A stretch of 64,000 bases of DNA from CAVTND01 sp963735955 (GTDB taxonomy: Bacteria; Pseudomonadota; Gammaproteobacteria; Burkholderiales; Burkholderiaceae_F), in contig CAVTND010000013.1 of assembly GCA_963735955.1 (NCBI GenBank), positions 1 to 64,000 on the forward strand. Direction: 5' to 3'. The notes beneath the pieces are model-generated. The model saw only the letters and a list, made by a program, of their open reading frames with translations, was not told where the DNA came from and ran no database searches. Position numbers and translations under genes: made by a program. This document shows positions 9,519 to 19,162 of this stretch, in pieces (within the stretch, counting starts at the first letter, position 1; every line of letters starts with the position of its first letter).

Positions 9519-10409
9519 TCAGTCGAGTGGAGGTGCGCGGACCGCGACACGTAACCAGTCGGTAAACGCGCGTACCTCGGCTCGGTCCAGATCCGCACCA
9601 TGGAGCAATAGCCAATAGGCATGTGGCGACGCGGCCGATAGCGGCACGACTTCTTGCAGGACTCCCGCGGCGAGCCAATGCGCGACGATCGTGCGACGCG
9701 CCAGCGCAATTCCGTGGCCGGCGATTGCGGCTTCCATCAGCAATCCCACGTCGTTGTACTGGACGCCGCCGCCGGGCTCTGGCCAGTCAAGCCCCGCTGC
9801 GGCGAGCCACGGACGCCAGGGCTCGAGCGGACTGCGCAGCAGAACCGCGCGGGACAGCGAGGCTGGAGTGCCGAACGGACCGGCCCTCCGCACATAGGCC
9901 GGACTGGCGACTGGAAAGACCGGCTCGCTCAGCAGCAGCTCGCAGTGATCGGCGTCCGCATACTGGCCCGCACCGTAGCGGACTTCAACGTCGGCCTCAC
10001 CGGCCTTGACGTCGAGCAGCGGGATGGTCAGCTGCAATTCCAGTTCGATGTCCGGATGCGTGCGCGTGAACTGCACAAGGCGCGGCACCAGGATATTGCG
10101 CGCAAAGGTGGGCGGCACCGCCACCAGCAGGCGGCTGCGCCCTGCGGCGCGTGGTGCCGGCAGGGCCGCCAGATTCGCAATGGCTGCCCGTGCGGCGGCT
10201 GCATAGGCAATCGCGTGCGGCGTCAGGGTCAACGGCTGAGGTCGTGCGATCAAGGGCTGGCCCAGCCACTGCTCAAGTTGACGCAGGCGATGGCTGATCG
10301 CGCTCGGTGTCACGCACAGTTCATCGGCCGCCGACACCACGCTGCCCAGCCGAGCGACCGCCTCGAGGGCCTGCAGGCAATGCATGGGTGGCAGGCGTTG
10401 CACGGTCAT
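9519..10409 (-). CDS. LysR-family transcriptional regulator (GcvA-like)
   Basis: A 296-residue DNA-binding regulator. The winged-helix HTH lies in residues 10-65 (ALEAVARLGSVVSAADELCVTPSAISHRLRQLE), and the periplasmic-binding-protein-like effector domain fills the rest. The start at MTVQRLPPMHCLQALEAV matches the GcvA-type subgroup, so I use the ATG at 10409 rather than an earlier in-frame alternative. Its target is not evident: its neighbours on the same strand are a solute-binding lipoprotein and the lipoprotein-glcDEF group. Confidence 0.9.
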   Translation of the reverse strand: MTVQRLPPMHCLQALEAVARLGSVVSAADELCVTPSAISHRLRQLEQWLGQPLIARPQPLTLTPHAIAYAAAARAAIANLAALPAPRAAGRSRLLVAVPPTFARNILVPRLVQFTRTHPDIELELQLTIPLLDVKAGEADVEVRYGAGQYADADHCELLLSEPVFPVASPAYVRRAGPFGTPASLSRAVLLRSPLEPWRPWLAAAGLDWPEPGGGVQYNDVGLLMEAAIAGHGIALARRTIVAHWLAAGVLQEVVPLSAASPHAYWLLLHGADLDRAEVRAFTDWLRVAVRAPPLD

Positions 10410-10509
10410 ACCTTCGTTTGCGGCACTGGGGCCGCTTCTTTGGTTCGCGGCAATTTTCGTGCAGGCCGACGATTTCCGCTGGTGGCTGCCGAAGCACACC
10501 GCAGGCGCA

Positions 10510-11310
10510 TCACTTGGGCGGAGCCACAACTACACCGCGCAATCCAGCCCGTTCGATCGCGGAATTGACCAATCCATCCGCTTTCGACTGCTCAACGAAG
10601 ACTCCGACGTAGGTCGCCGCAGCGGTGTTGCGGCCCTTGGGCACTCCGGCTCCGATGGGCTCGACGAGAAAGCGACCCTCGAGCACGCGCGATCCTGGCA
10701 GCTTGTCGGCTTCAATGAAAAGCGCTGTCTTGGTTGCCGCGATGACGTCCGCCTTTCCGGCTCCGAGCAACGAGTACAGGTCTGCTGCACTGGCCGCACG
10801 AACCAGCACCGCGTTCTTCAGCGTGCGTGAAAGCTCGACGTCGGATCCGCCCTTTTCGAGCACGCCGACTCGGACCGCGGGTTTGTCGATATCCGCGATA
10901 CCCGCAATTGGAGCCCCGGCGCGAACCAGGTAGCCCAGCTCGACTTCCATATAGGGCGCAGCGAAGTCGACCGCCATCGCACGCTCGGCATTGATTCCCA
11001 TGAGCGCGACATCGAAATCGTCGGACTTGGCGCCGCCGATCATCGCCGATACGTTTGAATAGACGACCGGATGGAACGGCACGTCGAGGCGACGGGCGAG
11101 GTCCTGTCCGAGATCGATCGCCACACCTTTCAGTTCCCCTGTCGTGGGGTTCTTGGTCACATAGATCGAGGCTGAGACGAAGGCGACGCGGAGCTTGCCC
11201 GTCGGCGTCAACGCCAGCTTTGCCTCCGGGCTTGGGCCGGTCTGCAGTCCGGCGCAGCCAACGAAGATCACTCCGACGATGCCCGCGTACAGCCAGTCAC
11301 GCAGTTTCAT
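10510..11310 (-). CDS. Orphan solute-binding lipoprotein (amino-acid ABC family 3 type)
   Basis: A 266-residue periplasmic binding protein of the SBP_bac_3 fold. The lipobox is VIFVGC (Cys19), so the protein is a lipoprotein. Family landmarks include GVAIDLGQDLARRLDV, the DVALMGI block and AVDFAAPYMEVELGYLV. No permease or ATPase gene lies next to it. It may feed a transporter encoded elsewhere, or act as a sensor domain. The ATG at 11310 is chosen because the signal sequence begins there. A 100-bp gap separates it from the lysR gene. Confidence 0.86.
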   Translation of the reverse strand: MKLRDWLYAGIVGVIFVGCAGLQTGPSPEAKLALTPTGKLRVAFVSASIYVTKNPTTGELKGVAIDLGQDLARRLDVPFHPVVYSNVSAMIGGAKSDDFDVALMGINAERAMAVDFAAPYMEVELGYLVRAGAPIAGIADIDKPAVRVGVLEKGGSDVELSRTLKNAVLVRAASAADLYSLLGAGKADVIAATKTALFIEADKLPGSRVLEGRFLVEPIGAGVPKGRNTAAATYVGVFVEQSKADGLVNSAIERAGLRGVVVAPPK

Positions 11311-11595
11311 CGCATCCTTCCCGACTGGAAGTCCTGGAAGTTTCAGCCTATAGGGGAGCAGAAGCTCGCGCCAGTCGCGCTGCATCACTGACAGTCACTG
11401 GCGGCGATTCTCGCGTGGCATTCCAGCCAACGGTCGAAGCCAGCCGCTGCAAAGTGGAAGCCAGGCGGTTTGGGCAGTTGAGGGATGATCGGGGAAACAC
11501 GGCAGAAACACGGGGATGCTCTGATGCTGCGCCCAGCGGGAAAAACGGAAATGTTGATCGAGGCATTGCACGGCGCATTGCGGCGCCGCGGCCGG
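11311..11595. other. Intergenic region between divergent solute-binding and lipoprotein genes
   Basis: About 285 bases that must hold the divergent promoters of the two flanking lipoprotein genes. I see no clear promoter pair, terminator or small gene. Earlier in-frame ATGs for the rightward gene lie inside it, at 11485 and 11524. Confidence 0.35.
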
Positions 11596-12828
11596 ATGAT
11601 CGGTCGCGTCATTCTGTCGCTCGCGTGTGGCGCAACCCTCGCTTCCTGCGCCGGGCCACAGCCGCCCGCAAGGCCCGTTGCCGCGCCGCCAACGCCGATC
11701 GTTCTGCCGCCGGCGCCATGGCGCGACGGCGGTGAACTGCTCGTGCAGCGCGGGACCTGGCAGTGGAACGATGCCCGCCGTGAGCGCACGATCCGCGCGC
11801 GCTGGGCCGCGCCGGGCGATGCGCCGGCGCAGGCTTTGATCCTCGTGCTGCCAGGGCTCGCGCGCGGCGTCGAGGCACCGGCCATCCTGATGGACTCGCT
11901 CGCCGGCGCCGGGTTCGCGGTCGTTGCCCTCGGTCATCCCGGCAATGACGACAGCGTGTGGCAGAGCCCGGCCGCGCGCCACGCCGATTTCAAGCTGGCG
12001 GCGCGGCGCATGTATTCAGCGGCCGAGTTGACCGAGCGCGGCGATGATGTGCGTTTCGTGCTGGACGCCATCGAGCGCGAGGCACCGTCCTGGTTAAGAC
12101 TGGCGCCATCGCATCGCACGGGACTCATCGGCATCGACCTCGGAGCGCAGACCGCACAGTGGCTGGTCGGCGAACAGATGACGCGCGAGCTCACTTCGGT
12201 GGCGTCGCCGCGCCTGAGCGCGGCCGCCCTGCTCGGACCGTATGTCGGCTTCGACGGACCCTCCCTGCACCAGCGTTACCAGGGCATCTCCGTGCCGCTG
12301 CTCGTGGTGTTCGGCGCCGGAGAAACGGATCCCTACGGGCTGGGCATGACCGCTGCGCAGCGTCGTGCGATGGTGGGCGCGATGACCAACGCGCGGGTGA
12401 CCGAAATCCGCACCCCTGCCTCGGTCGTGTCGCTGCTGTATCCGTCGTCCGCAGGCATCACATCACCCGACGAGGCAGCCGCCAGGATGCCGGGCAAGTC
12501 TGGGGCTGGCGGTATGCCGCCGCCGGGCTCCCGCAGCGGCCGAGGTGGATCCGGAGGGGCGCCTACGGCGCGCGAGACGGATGAGGGCGGGCCGCCGGGA
12601 ACAGGCATGCCCGGAATGGGTCTGTCGTCGCCTTCCAGTGCTTCCAGCGAGCGTCTGTCGATGATCGCGATGATGCTGTCGTTGCGCGCCTTCTTTGAAG
12701 CCGAGTTACTCGGCAACGCCGATGCACGCGAATGGCTCGAGGGACGTCACCCGGGGCCGGTGCAGTGGGCGACCTACGCAGCGGGCCGCTCCGGCGTGGC
12801 GCCGGTGGCGACGCCCGCCAAGCCCTGA
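11596..12828 (+). CDS. Alpha/beta-hydrolase-like lipoprotein lacking the nucleophile Ser
   Basis: A 410-residue protein with a lipoprotein signal (MIGRVILSLACGATLASC, Cys18). The body resembles an alpha/beta-hydrolase fold, with LILVLPGLARG as the oxyanion-strand region. At the nucleophile elbow, where G-x-S-x-G is expected (about residues 178-182), it reads GIDLG, so an ordinary Ser hydrolase mechanism looks unlikely. Residues of about 295-348 are a low-complexity Gly/Pro/Ser insert. I chose the ATG at 11596 because it heads the signal peptide. It converges on the hydrolase gene starting 3 bases downstream. The function is unknown. Confidence 0.72.
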   Translation: MIGRVILSLACGATLASCAGPQPPARPVAAPPTPIVLPPAPWRDGGELLVQRGTWQWNDARRERTIRARWAAPGDAPAQALILVLPGLARGVEAPAILMDSLAGAGFAVVALGHPGNDDSVWQSPAARHADFKLAARRMYSAAELTERGDDVRFVLDAIEREAPSWLRLAPSHRTGLIGIDLGAQTAQWLVGEQMTRELTSVASPRLSAAALLGPYVGFDGPSLHQRYQGISVPLLVVFGAGETDPYGLGMTAAQRRAMVGAMTNARVTEIRTPASVVSLLYPSSAGITSPDEAAARMPGKSGAGGMPPPGSRSGRGGSGGAPTARETDEGGPPGTGMPGMGLSSPSSASSERLSMIAMMLSLRAFFEAELLGNADAREWLEGRHPGPVQWATYAAGRSGVAPVATPAKP

Positions 12829-12830
12829 GC

Positions 12831-13877
12831 TCAGGCGGTCGATTCGAAGCGCGCAACGATTGCGCGGTGCCGCTCGTTCCAGTTCTTCAGCCCTTCATTG
12901 CGCTTTTCAAAAGTGTTCGCGAAAAACGCGAGTGAGAGCTCCTGTGTCGCTGCCTTGACCTGCGCGTTAAGCTGCACGCCGCCGGTGCCGGCGCGATCGG
13001 TGAACATGCTGTGGGATCCGCCCTCGTAGACGACCAGGGTCTTGCGTGCGCTGCCGGTGGCCTCGAACACCGAGATGCGATCGCTGGGCGGCGAGTAATA
13101 GCCGGGCACGTGGATCGCGTCCTCGGTGGCCGTCACGTGCAAGCTTGGCACCTCGATTCCGCGCAGAATCGCGCCCGTGTCCGGGGCTCCATAGAACGGC
13201 GGCGCCGAGATCACAATCGCCGCGGCAAGTCTTCGATCCCGAAGATCGAGTGTCGTGCCGTTGCGCGCAACGCGTGCGCCGGTCGCGAGCAGGACGGTGT
13301 TGGCGCCATAGGAATGGCCCGCTGCGATCACGCGCTCATGGTTGACGTGCTCGCCGAAGTTCGACTCCATGAGCTGGTCCAGAGCGAAGCGCAGGTCATG
13401 GGCTCGATGCAGGGCCTCGCCTTCCTGCGCGGCGTCCTGCAGACGACCGATCAGGCTGAAGGGATTGCCGGTCCACAGCGCGCGGTCGCTGCCGACATGC
13501 TGGACGTGCAGGCTGGCCACCCCGTTGCGAGCGAAGTGTGTGCCGAGGTAGCTGTAGCCGCGCCGCGAACCGCCGATGCCGTGGGAGAAGACCACCAGGG
13601 GCGTACCAGCTGAGTCGACCGACTGCGGCCAGTACAGCCGAACCGGCACGCTGCGGTCACGCGCCGCATCCGTCCAGTCAGCCTCATGGACCGAGAAGGC
13701 CGGGGCCGAGACGCTGGCCGGCGCGGGTTCGGCGCTGAAGGCGCCCGGGGCGCTGCGCGCACGCAGAGGAAAGAACGCCGCCGCACCGGCGGCGAGGGCG
13801 AGCGCGGGAACGGTCACCAGCAAGTGGCGCCGCCTCAGTTCAAGCGCGACTGGTCTTTTATGCACACGAGTTCTCAT
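12831..13877 (-). CDS. Exported alpha/beta hydrolase (dienelactone hydrolase / PAF-acetylhydrolase-like)
   Basis: A 348-residue hydrolase with the nucleophile motif GHSYG (Ser189) and an oxyanion-strand motif FSHGIGG near residue 97. The N-terminus has RRRHLL before a hydrophobic run, resembling a twin-arginine or long Sec signal, so export is likely. A late Asp-His pair is plausible in the ATEDAIHVPG and GGSHSMF blocks. The substrate cannot be told from sequence. It lies tail to tail with the preceding lipoprotein gene, and 42 bases from the 3' end of the RND gene. Confidence 0.85.
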   Translation of the reverse strand: MRTRVHKRPVALELRRRHLLVTVPALALAAGAAAFFPLRARSAPGAFSAEPAPASVSAPAFSVHEADWTDAARDRSVPVRLYWPQSVDSAGTPLVVFSHGIGGSRRGYSYLGTHFARNGVASLHVQHVGSDRALWTGNPFSLIGRLQDAAQEGEALHRAHDLRFALDQLMESNFGEHVNHERVIAAGHSYGANTVLLATGARVARNGTTLDLRDRRLAAAIVISAPPFYGAPDTGAILRGIEVPSLHVTATEDAIHVPGYYSPPSDRISVFEATGSARKTLVVYEGGSHSMFTDRAGTGGVQLNAQVKAATQELSLAFFANTFEKRNEGLKNWNERHRAIVARFESTA

Positions 13878-13919
13878 GAATCAATGGCTTCGAAAGTCGG
13901 AGATTGGAAAAGTGAACTA

Positions 13920-16900
13920 TCAGACTGCGGTGTCAGACCGGGTTGCAGGGATTCGGTTCTCCGCAGAGCGACGAAACAGCTGTCGGCAACGGATGATGGC
14001 GTCGTCGACGTAGGTAAACACCACGGGAATCACCAGCAGGGACAGGAAGGTGCTGGTGATCAGGCCGCCGATCACGACGATCGCCATCGGTGCGCGAAAA
14101 CTCGGATCGGTGCCCAGTCCGATCGCGATCGGCAGCATGCCGGCGCCCATCGCTACCGTGGTCATGACGATTGGCCGCGCGCGCTTGCGGCAGGCATCGA
14201 GCAGGGCATGCCAGCGATCCAGTCCGTGATCGCGCCGCGCGAGAATTACATAGTCGATCAGCAGGATCGAGTTCTTGGTCGCAATGCCCATCAGCATGAT
14301 CAGCCCGATCATCGATGGCATCGACAGTGCCGTATGGGTGACGAAAAGGGCCAGGAAAGCACCCGGGATCGACAGCACCAGGGCGGCGAGAATCGTGACC
14401 GGCTGCACGAAATCCTTGAACAGCAGCACCAGCACGATATAGATGCAGAGCACGCCCGTGGCCATCGCCAGGCTGAAGCTCGCGAACAGTTCGTTCATTG
14501 CTTCGGCATCACCGACCGTGGTCTGAGTCACACCGGGCGGCAGATTCAGCAGGCTGGGCAGGGCGAGGGCCTGGCTTTCCACCTCCCCAAGGGGCTGCTG
14601 ATTCAATTCAATCTCGAAGTTGATGTTGCGCAGGCGGTTGAATCGGTCAATCTCGGCGGGACCGCCGTCGATGCTGAGGGTGGCGACATTGCCGAGCATC
14701 ACCGGTCCGTGCTTGCCCGGCACGCTGAGGCGCTCAAGCAATGAAAGGTCCTGCCGCGCCTCGGGCGGCAGCTTGACGACGATCGGCACCTGGCGTTGCG
14801 AAAGATTGAGCTTCGCCAGACTCTGGTCGTAGTCGCCGGCGGTGGCGATACGGAGTGTGTCGGCGATCGCGGCCGAAGTCACCCCGAGGTCCGCTGCCTT
14901 GGCGAAGTCGGGCCGCACCACGAGCTCGGGCCGCACCAGGCTCGCCGTGTTGGTGATCGAGCCGATTCCCGGAATCGTGCGCAATTCACGCTCGACTACG
15001 CGCGCATGCGCCGCCAGCGCCTGGCCGTTTTCGCTGGCGAGCACGAGGATGTATTTTTCGGCGGAACCGCCGAAGCCAACCGTCACGCGCACACCGGGCA
15101 GTGCGCTCAGTGCCTCGCGCAGCTGGCGCTCGACCTCCTGCTTGCGCAGGCCGCCGCGCTCCGAGCGCGGAGTCATGTTTATCGTGAGAGTGGCCTTGCG
15201 TGCTTCGGCTGCGCCGCGCGGCGCAAACGGGTCGGACGCCGGCCGCGCCGCCACCGATCGCCGTGTAGACCATCTTGACGTGGGGATTGCGTTGCACGAT
15301 CGCACGCGCCTCTTCCGCCAGCGCAAAGGTCTGCTTGAATGTGCTGCCCGGCGGCAGGGCCAGATAGACCTGCGTCTGCGACAGATCGTCGGGCGGGATG
15401 AAGCCGGTCGGCAGCAGCGGCACCAGCGAGAATGAGCCAAAGAAGAAGACGGCCGCAGCGCCCATCGTGGTCGACCCGGTGGCGCAGGCACCATTTCGCC
15501 CATCGCGTGTAGATCTTCATCCAGCGCGCCTCGGCGTCGGTCCCTTGGGCGGACGCAGCAGGTAGGCCGCCATCATCGGCGTCAGCATGCGCGCCACGAC
15601 CAGCGAGAAGAACACCGCGATCGAGGCGGTCCAGCCGAACTGCACGAAGAACTTGCCCGGCACGCCGGCCATGAACGCGGTCGGCAGGAACACCGCGATC
15701 AGCGTGAACGTGGTGGCGATCACCGCCAGCCCGATCTCGTCGGCCGCTTCCATCGCGGCCTGGTAAGGCGTCTTGCCCATGCGCAGGTGGCGCATGATGT
15801 TTTCGATTTCGACGATGGCGTCGTCGACCAGGATGCCGACCACCAGCGACAGCGCCAGCAGGGTCATGCCGTTCAGCGTGAAGCCCAGCAGGTACATCGC
15901 CGCGAAGGTCGGAATGATCGACAGCGGCAGCGCGGTGGCCGATACCAGCGTTGCGCGCCAGTCGCGCAGGAAGAACCAGACCACGAGGACCGCCAGCAGC
16001 GCGCCTTCGATCAGCAGCCACATCGAGCCTTCGAAGTTCTCCTGCACTGGGTCGACAAAGTTGAAGGCCTCGGTGATCGTCGATGTCCGGGTGTTCTGCC
16101 TTGAGCTTCGCCAGCTCGGCCTGCACGCCCGTCGCGACATCGACTTCGCCGGCGCCACGCGTGCGCGTGATTTCGAAGCCGACCACCGGTTTGCCATTGA
16201 GCAAGGCGGCCGAGCGCTGTTCGGCAAAGGTGTCCGTGACGGTCGCGACCTGATCGAGGCGTACGCGTGCGGCCATCTGACAGCACGATGTCCAGCCTGG
16301 ACAGCTCGTCGGCCGACTGCACGGTCGCGATGGTTCGGACCGACTGCTCTGCTCCACCGATATCGGCTCTACCGCCCGAGGCTTCCTGCTGGATCTGGCG
16401 CAGCTGGCGCGAGATATCGGCCGCGCTGGCATTGAGCGCCAGCAGGCGTGATGGATCGAGTTCCACGCGCACTTCGCGATCGACGCCGCCGACGCGCGCA
16501 ACGGCGCCCGACGCCCCGCACCGACAACATGCGCTTGGCAATCGTGTTGTCGACGAACCAGGACAGTGCCTCGTCGTCCATGCGGCTCGACGCCACGGTG
16601 AAGGTGAGGATGGGCGTGCCGGACAGATTGATCTTGGAGATGGTCGGGTCGCGCAGGTCTCCAGGCAGGTCCGAGCGGATGCGCGCAACCGCGTCGCGCA
16701 TATCGTCGAGCGCTTCCTGGGTTGGCTTCTCCAGCCGGAACTCGACGTCGTCACCGAGGCCGTGCCGTCCTGCACCTTGGTGTAGATGTTCTTCACACCC
16801 TGCAGGGTGGCGACCGAGTTTTCAATCTTGCGCGCGACCTCGGTCTCCATCTGCGACGGCGCGGCGCCCGGCAGGGAAGCGACCACCGTGACCGTCGGCA

Positions 16901-17024
16901 GATCGATGTCGGGGAAATTCTGGATCTTCATCGCCTTGAATGCGACGATGCCGATCAGGCTGAGCAGAAGAAACAGCAGGATTGACGGGGTCGGGTTCCG
17001 GATCGACCAGGAGGAGACGTTCAT
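13920..17024 (-). CDS. RND efflux transporter permease subunit (AcrB/MexB type), about seven frameshifts
   Basis: A full-length inner-membrane RND pump of about 1035 residues if the frame is repaired. It starts MNVSSWSIRNPTPSILLFL. Family blocks include PDIDLPTVTV, LVVGILVDDAIVEIENIMRH (with the Asp-Asp proton-relay region), and in the second half GIATKNSILLIDYV. Breaks occur near 16748, 16508, 16270, 16080, 15535, 15478 and 15236; between them the protein is recognisable without loss. I read them as sequencing indels. It is the last gene of a tetR-adaptor-RND operon; no outer-membrane channel gene is present here. Confidence 0.9.
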
Positions 17025-17051
17025 CACGGACGGATCTCGCGTGCGTGCGCG

Positions 17052-18232
17052 TCAGCGACTGCGCTGTGCGGCCGTCATCGGTGCGGCCGCTTCGACCACG
17101 CGCACGGTGTCGCCATCGGCCAGGAATCCGGCACCGGTGACCACAATCCGGCTCGATGCCGCCAGCCCGCCGGTGATTTCAATCAGCTCCCCGGTGCGCC
17201 GGCCGACCGTGACCTTGGTCTGCGTGACCTTGTTGGCGGCATCGACCGTGAACACATAGGCAAAGCCGTCGCGCATCAGCACGGCACTTTGCGGAACGTT
17301 CAGGGCAGTCCCGGCGACCAAGTTCGAATTCGCCGCGCGCAAACGTGCCGGCCCGGATGGTCACCTGAGGTGTCGAAGCGGGCAGGTCGACGTACACGAG
17401 GGCCGTGCGCGTCGCCGGGTCGATCGTTGGCGCCACCGTGCGCACGCTGCCCTTGATTTCGGTGCCACTCGGCAGCCAGAGCGTGGCCGGCAGGCCCGGT
17501 TTCAGCTGGTCGGCCTCCGACGCGAGTGACTTCGGCGCGCCATTCGAGGCGGTGGCCGCGAATCAGTCGGAAGAGTTCCTGGCCCGGCTGTGTCAGCGAA
17601 CCCACGGTCGCGTTGCGCACGGAAATCACACCATCGTCGGGGGCCAATACGCGTGTTTGCCCGAGTCGCACTTCCTCAGCCTGCAGGCGTGCACGTGCGG
17701 CCGCAAGCCGGGCGATCGCGGTCTGCTCGTTCGTCACTGCCTGCGTATGGGCTTGCGGGCTGATGAAACCCTTGGCCTGCAGGTCCTGCGTGCGCTTGGC
17801 GTTGGCGAGCGCATCGGCCAGCGAAGCGTCGGCCTCGGCTACCGCCGCGCGGGCCTGGGCCACGTCGGCCGAGACCGTATCGACCGAGATGCGTGCCAGC
17901 GTCTGGCCTTTGCGCACATGATCACCAACGTTGACCAGCACTTCGGTCACCCGGAACCCGGCCAGCTCGGCCCCGATCACGGCTTCCTGCCAGGCCGCGA
18001 TGCTGCCCTGCGCCGGCAGCCGTTGTGGCCAGTCGCTGGTTTGCGGCGTCACGAGGGCGACCGTCAATGCCGGCCGACTCGCTGCCGCGGGTGCGGGAGG
18101 AGGCGCTGCGACCGAGCCATGGCGCTGCATGAAGATCACGACGGCGGCCGCGAATAACACGACGGCAGCGCCGATGATCCAGCGGCGTCGCGACGGCCGT
18201 GCTCCGCCAGCCGGGTTGTCCAGCGACAACAT
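17052..18232 (-). CDS. RND efflux periplasmic adaptor subunit (HlyD/MFP), two frameshifts
   Basis: The membrane-fusion protein that links the RND pump to an outer-membrane channel. It has an N-terminal membrane anchor (residues about 18-35), a lipoyl half-motif (GSIAAWQEAVIGAELAGFR), a long helical hairpin (about 100-165), then beta-barrel and C-terminal domains. The frame breaks near 17524 and near 17314. The sequence continues cleanly in other frames to the stop at 17052, so the protein would be about 393 residues. The ATG at 18232 shares its A with the TetR stop (TGATG), indicating translational coupling. Confidence 0.9.
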
Positions 18233-18966
18233 CAGCGAGTGACCTCAGCGGACTGGGTTGGAATCGGCGCGGCAGCGCGGCGCCGTGCGATTTCGTAATC
18301 GAGCAAGGCACGTCCATAGCCGACCAGGCGATCGAGAGCCAGTTGGTCGGCGTGCGGGCGATCAAGCAGGTCGGGCGCCAGCAGGCTCATGAACTCGCGC
18401 GACATGCAGTAATCGTTCGCGATCGCAACCAGCGCAAACGCCAGCTGCTGAATATCGACATCGTGGCGCGCAAGTCCGCAATGCCGCGCCAGCACGCTGC
18501 AGATCGATTCGTGTACGGGCGCAATCGTGACCTTGACGATCTCCCTGAATACCGTCGAAGGCTCGGTCATCTCGCGCAGGTGCAAGCGCATCAGGTGAGT
18601 GTCGAGCTGGTCGGCGCGCTCCTCGTGGGACATGAAGGGCGCAAACAGCATGCGCAGTGCGTCTTCGAATGAGAGCCCGGGATCGTCGAAACTGCCGAAG
18701 GCCGCCGTCATCTCCTTGATCGGAAGCAGCAGAACCGCGCGGTAGAGACCTTCCTTGTCGCCGAAGTAGTAATGGATCGAGGCGAGATTGACGCCTGCTG
18801 CCTCGCAGATTTCGCGTGTTGAAGCGGCGGCATACCCCTTGCCGGAAAAGATGCGCGCGGCATGCGCGATCAGTTGCTCGCGGGCAAGGGCGCCGCGATC
18901 GTGGACGCGCGCAGAGGGCGGGTCGTCCAACTCCGGCGTGTTATTGGCTTGGGCGGGCAAATTCAT
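18232..18966 (-). CDS. TetR-family repressor (DUF1956/CerR-type) of the RND operon
   Basis: A 244-residue regulator. The HTH lies near residues 28-72 (AREQLIAHAARIFSGKGY then TREICEAAGVNLASIHYYFGDKEGLYRAVL), and a C-terminal ligand-binding helical domain follows. The ATG at 18966 gives MNLPAQ; a GTG three codons earlier is an alternative. It is the first gene of the efflux operon, and its stop overlaps the adaptor start. It probably represses its own operon through the palindrome at 19021-19030, which lies about 55 bases upstream of the start. Confidence 0.9.
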   Translation of the reverse strand: MNLPAQANNTPELDDPPSARVHDRGALAREQLIAHAARIFSGKGYAAASTREICEAAGVNLASIHYYFGDKEGLYRAVLLLPIKEMTAAFGSFDDPGLSFEDALRMLFAPFMSHEERADQLDTHLMRLHLREMTEPSTVFREIVKVTIAPVHESICSVLARHCGLARHDVDIQQLAFALVAIANDYCMSREFMSLLAPDLLDRPHADQLALDRLVGYGRALLDYEIARRRAAAPIPTQSAEVTR

Positions 18967-19020
18967 GCACCGCACAATACCAGATTTCAGTCGGAAATCA
19001 GTCGACCGCTTGAAAGATAG

Positions 19021-19030
19021 ACTGATCAGT
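19021..19030. promoter_or_regulatory. Candidate TetR operator, perfect 10-bp palindrome
   Basis: The sequence ACTGATCAGT is its own reverse complement. It lies 55 bases upstream of the tetR ATG, in the only upstream region of the tetR-adaptor-RND operon. On the minus strand it overlaps a possible -10 (TACTGA), 18 bases from a possible -35 (TTGCAA). Short palindromes of this kind centred on GATC are common as operators of TetR repressors of efflux pumps. Confidence 0.5.
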
Positions 19031-19050
19031 ATTCTTCGAAACTGTCGGGT

Positions 19051-19073
19051 TGCAACTTGGGTTGCAAGTTGCA
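19051..19073. repeat. Inverted repeat upstream of tetR
   Basis: The arms TGCAACTT (19051-19058) and AAGTTGCA (19066-19073) are perfectly complementary around a 7-base spacer. A direct copy of GTTGCAA is also embedded. It sits between the stop of the FAD-oxidase gene and the tetR promoter. It could be a second regulator site or a weak hairpin; there is no T-run, so it is not a classic terminator. Confidence 0.4.
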
Positions 19074-19162
19074 GTACTTAACTGCAGTCCGCGGCCGGGG
19101 CGCGATTGTTGCCGGGCCGCGCAGTCCAACGGTGCCCGCCGGTCGGCGACCGATGAACAAGA

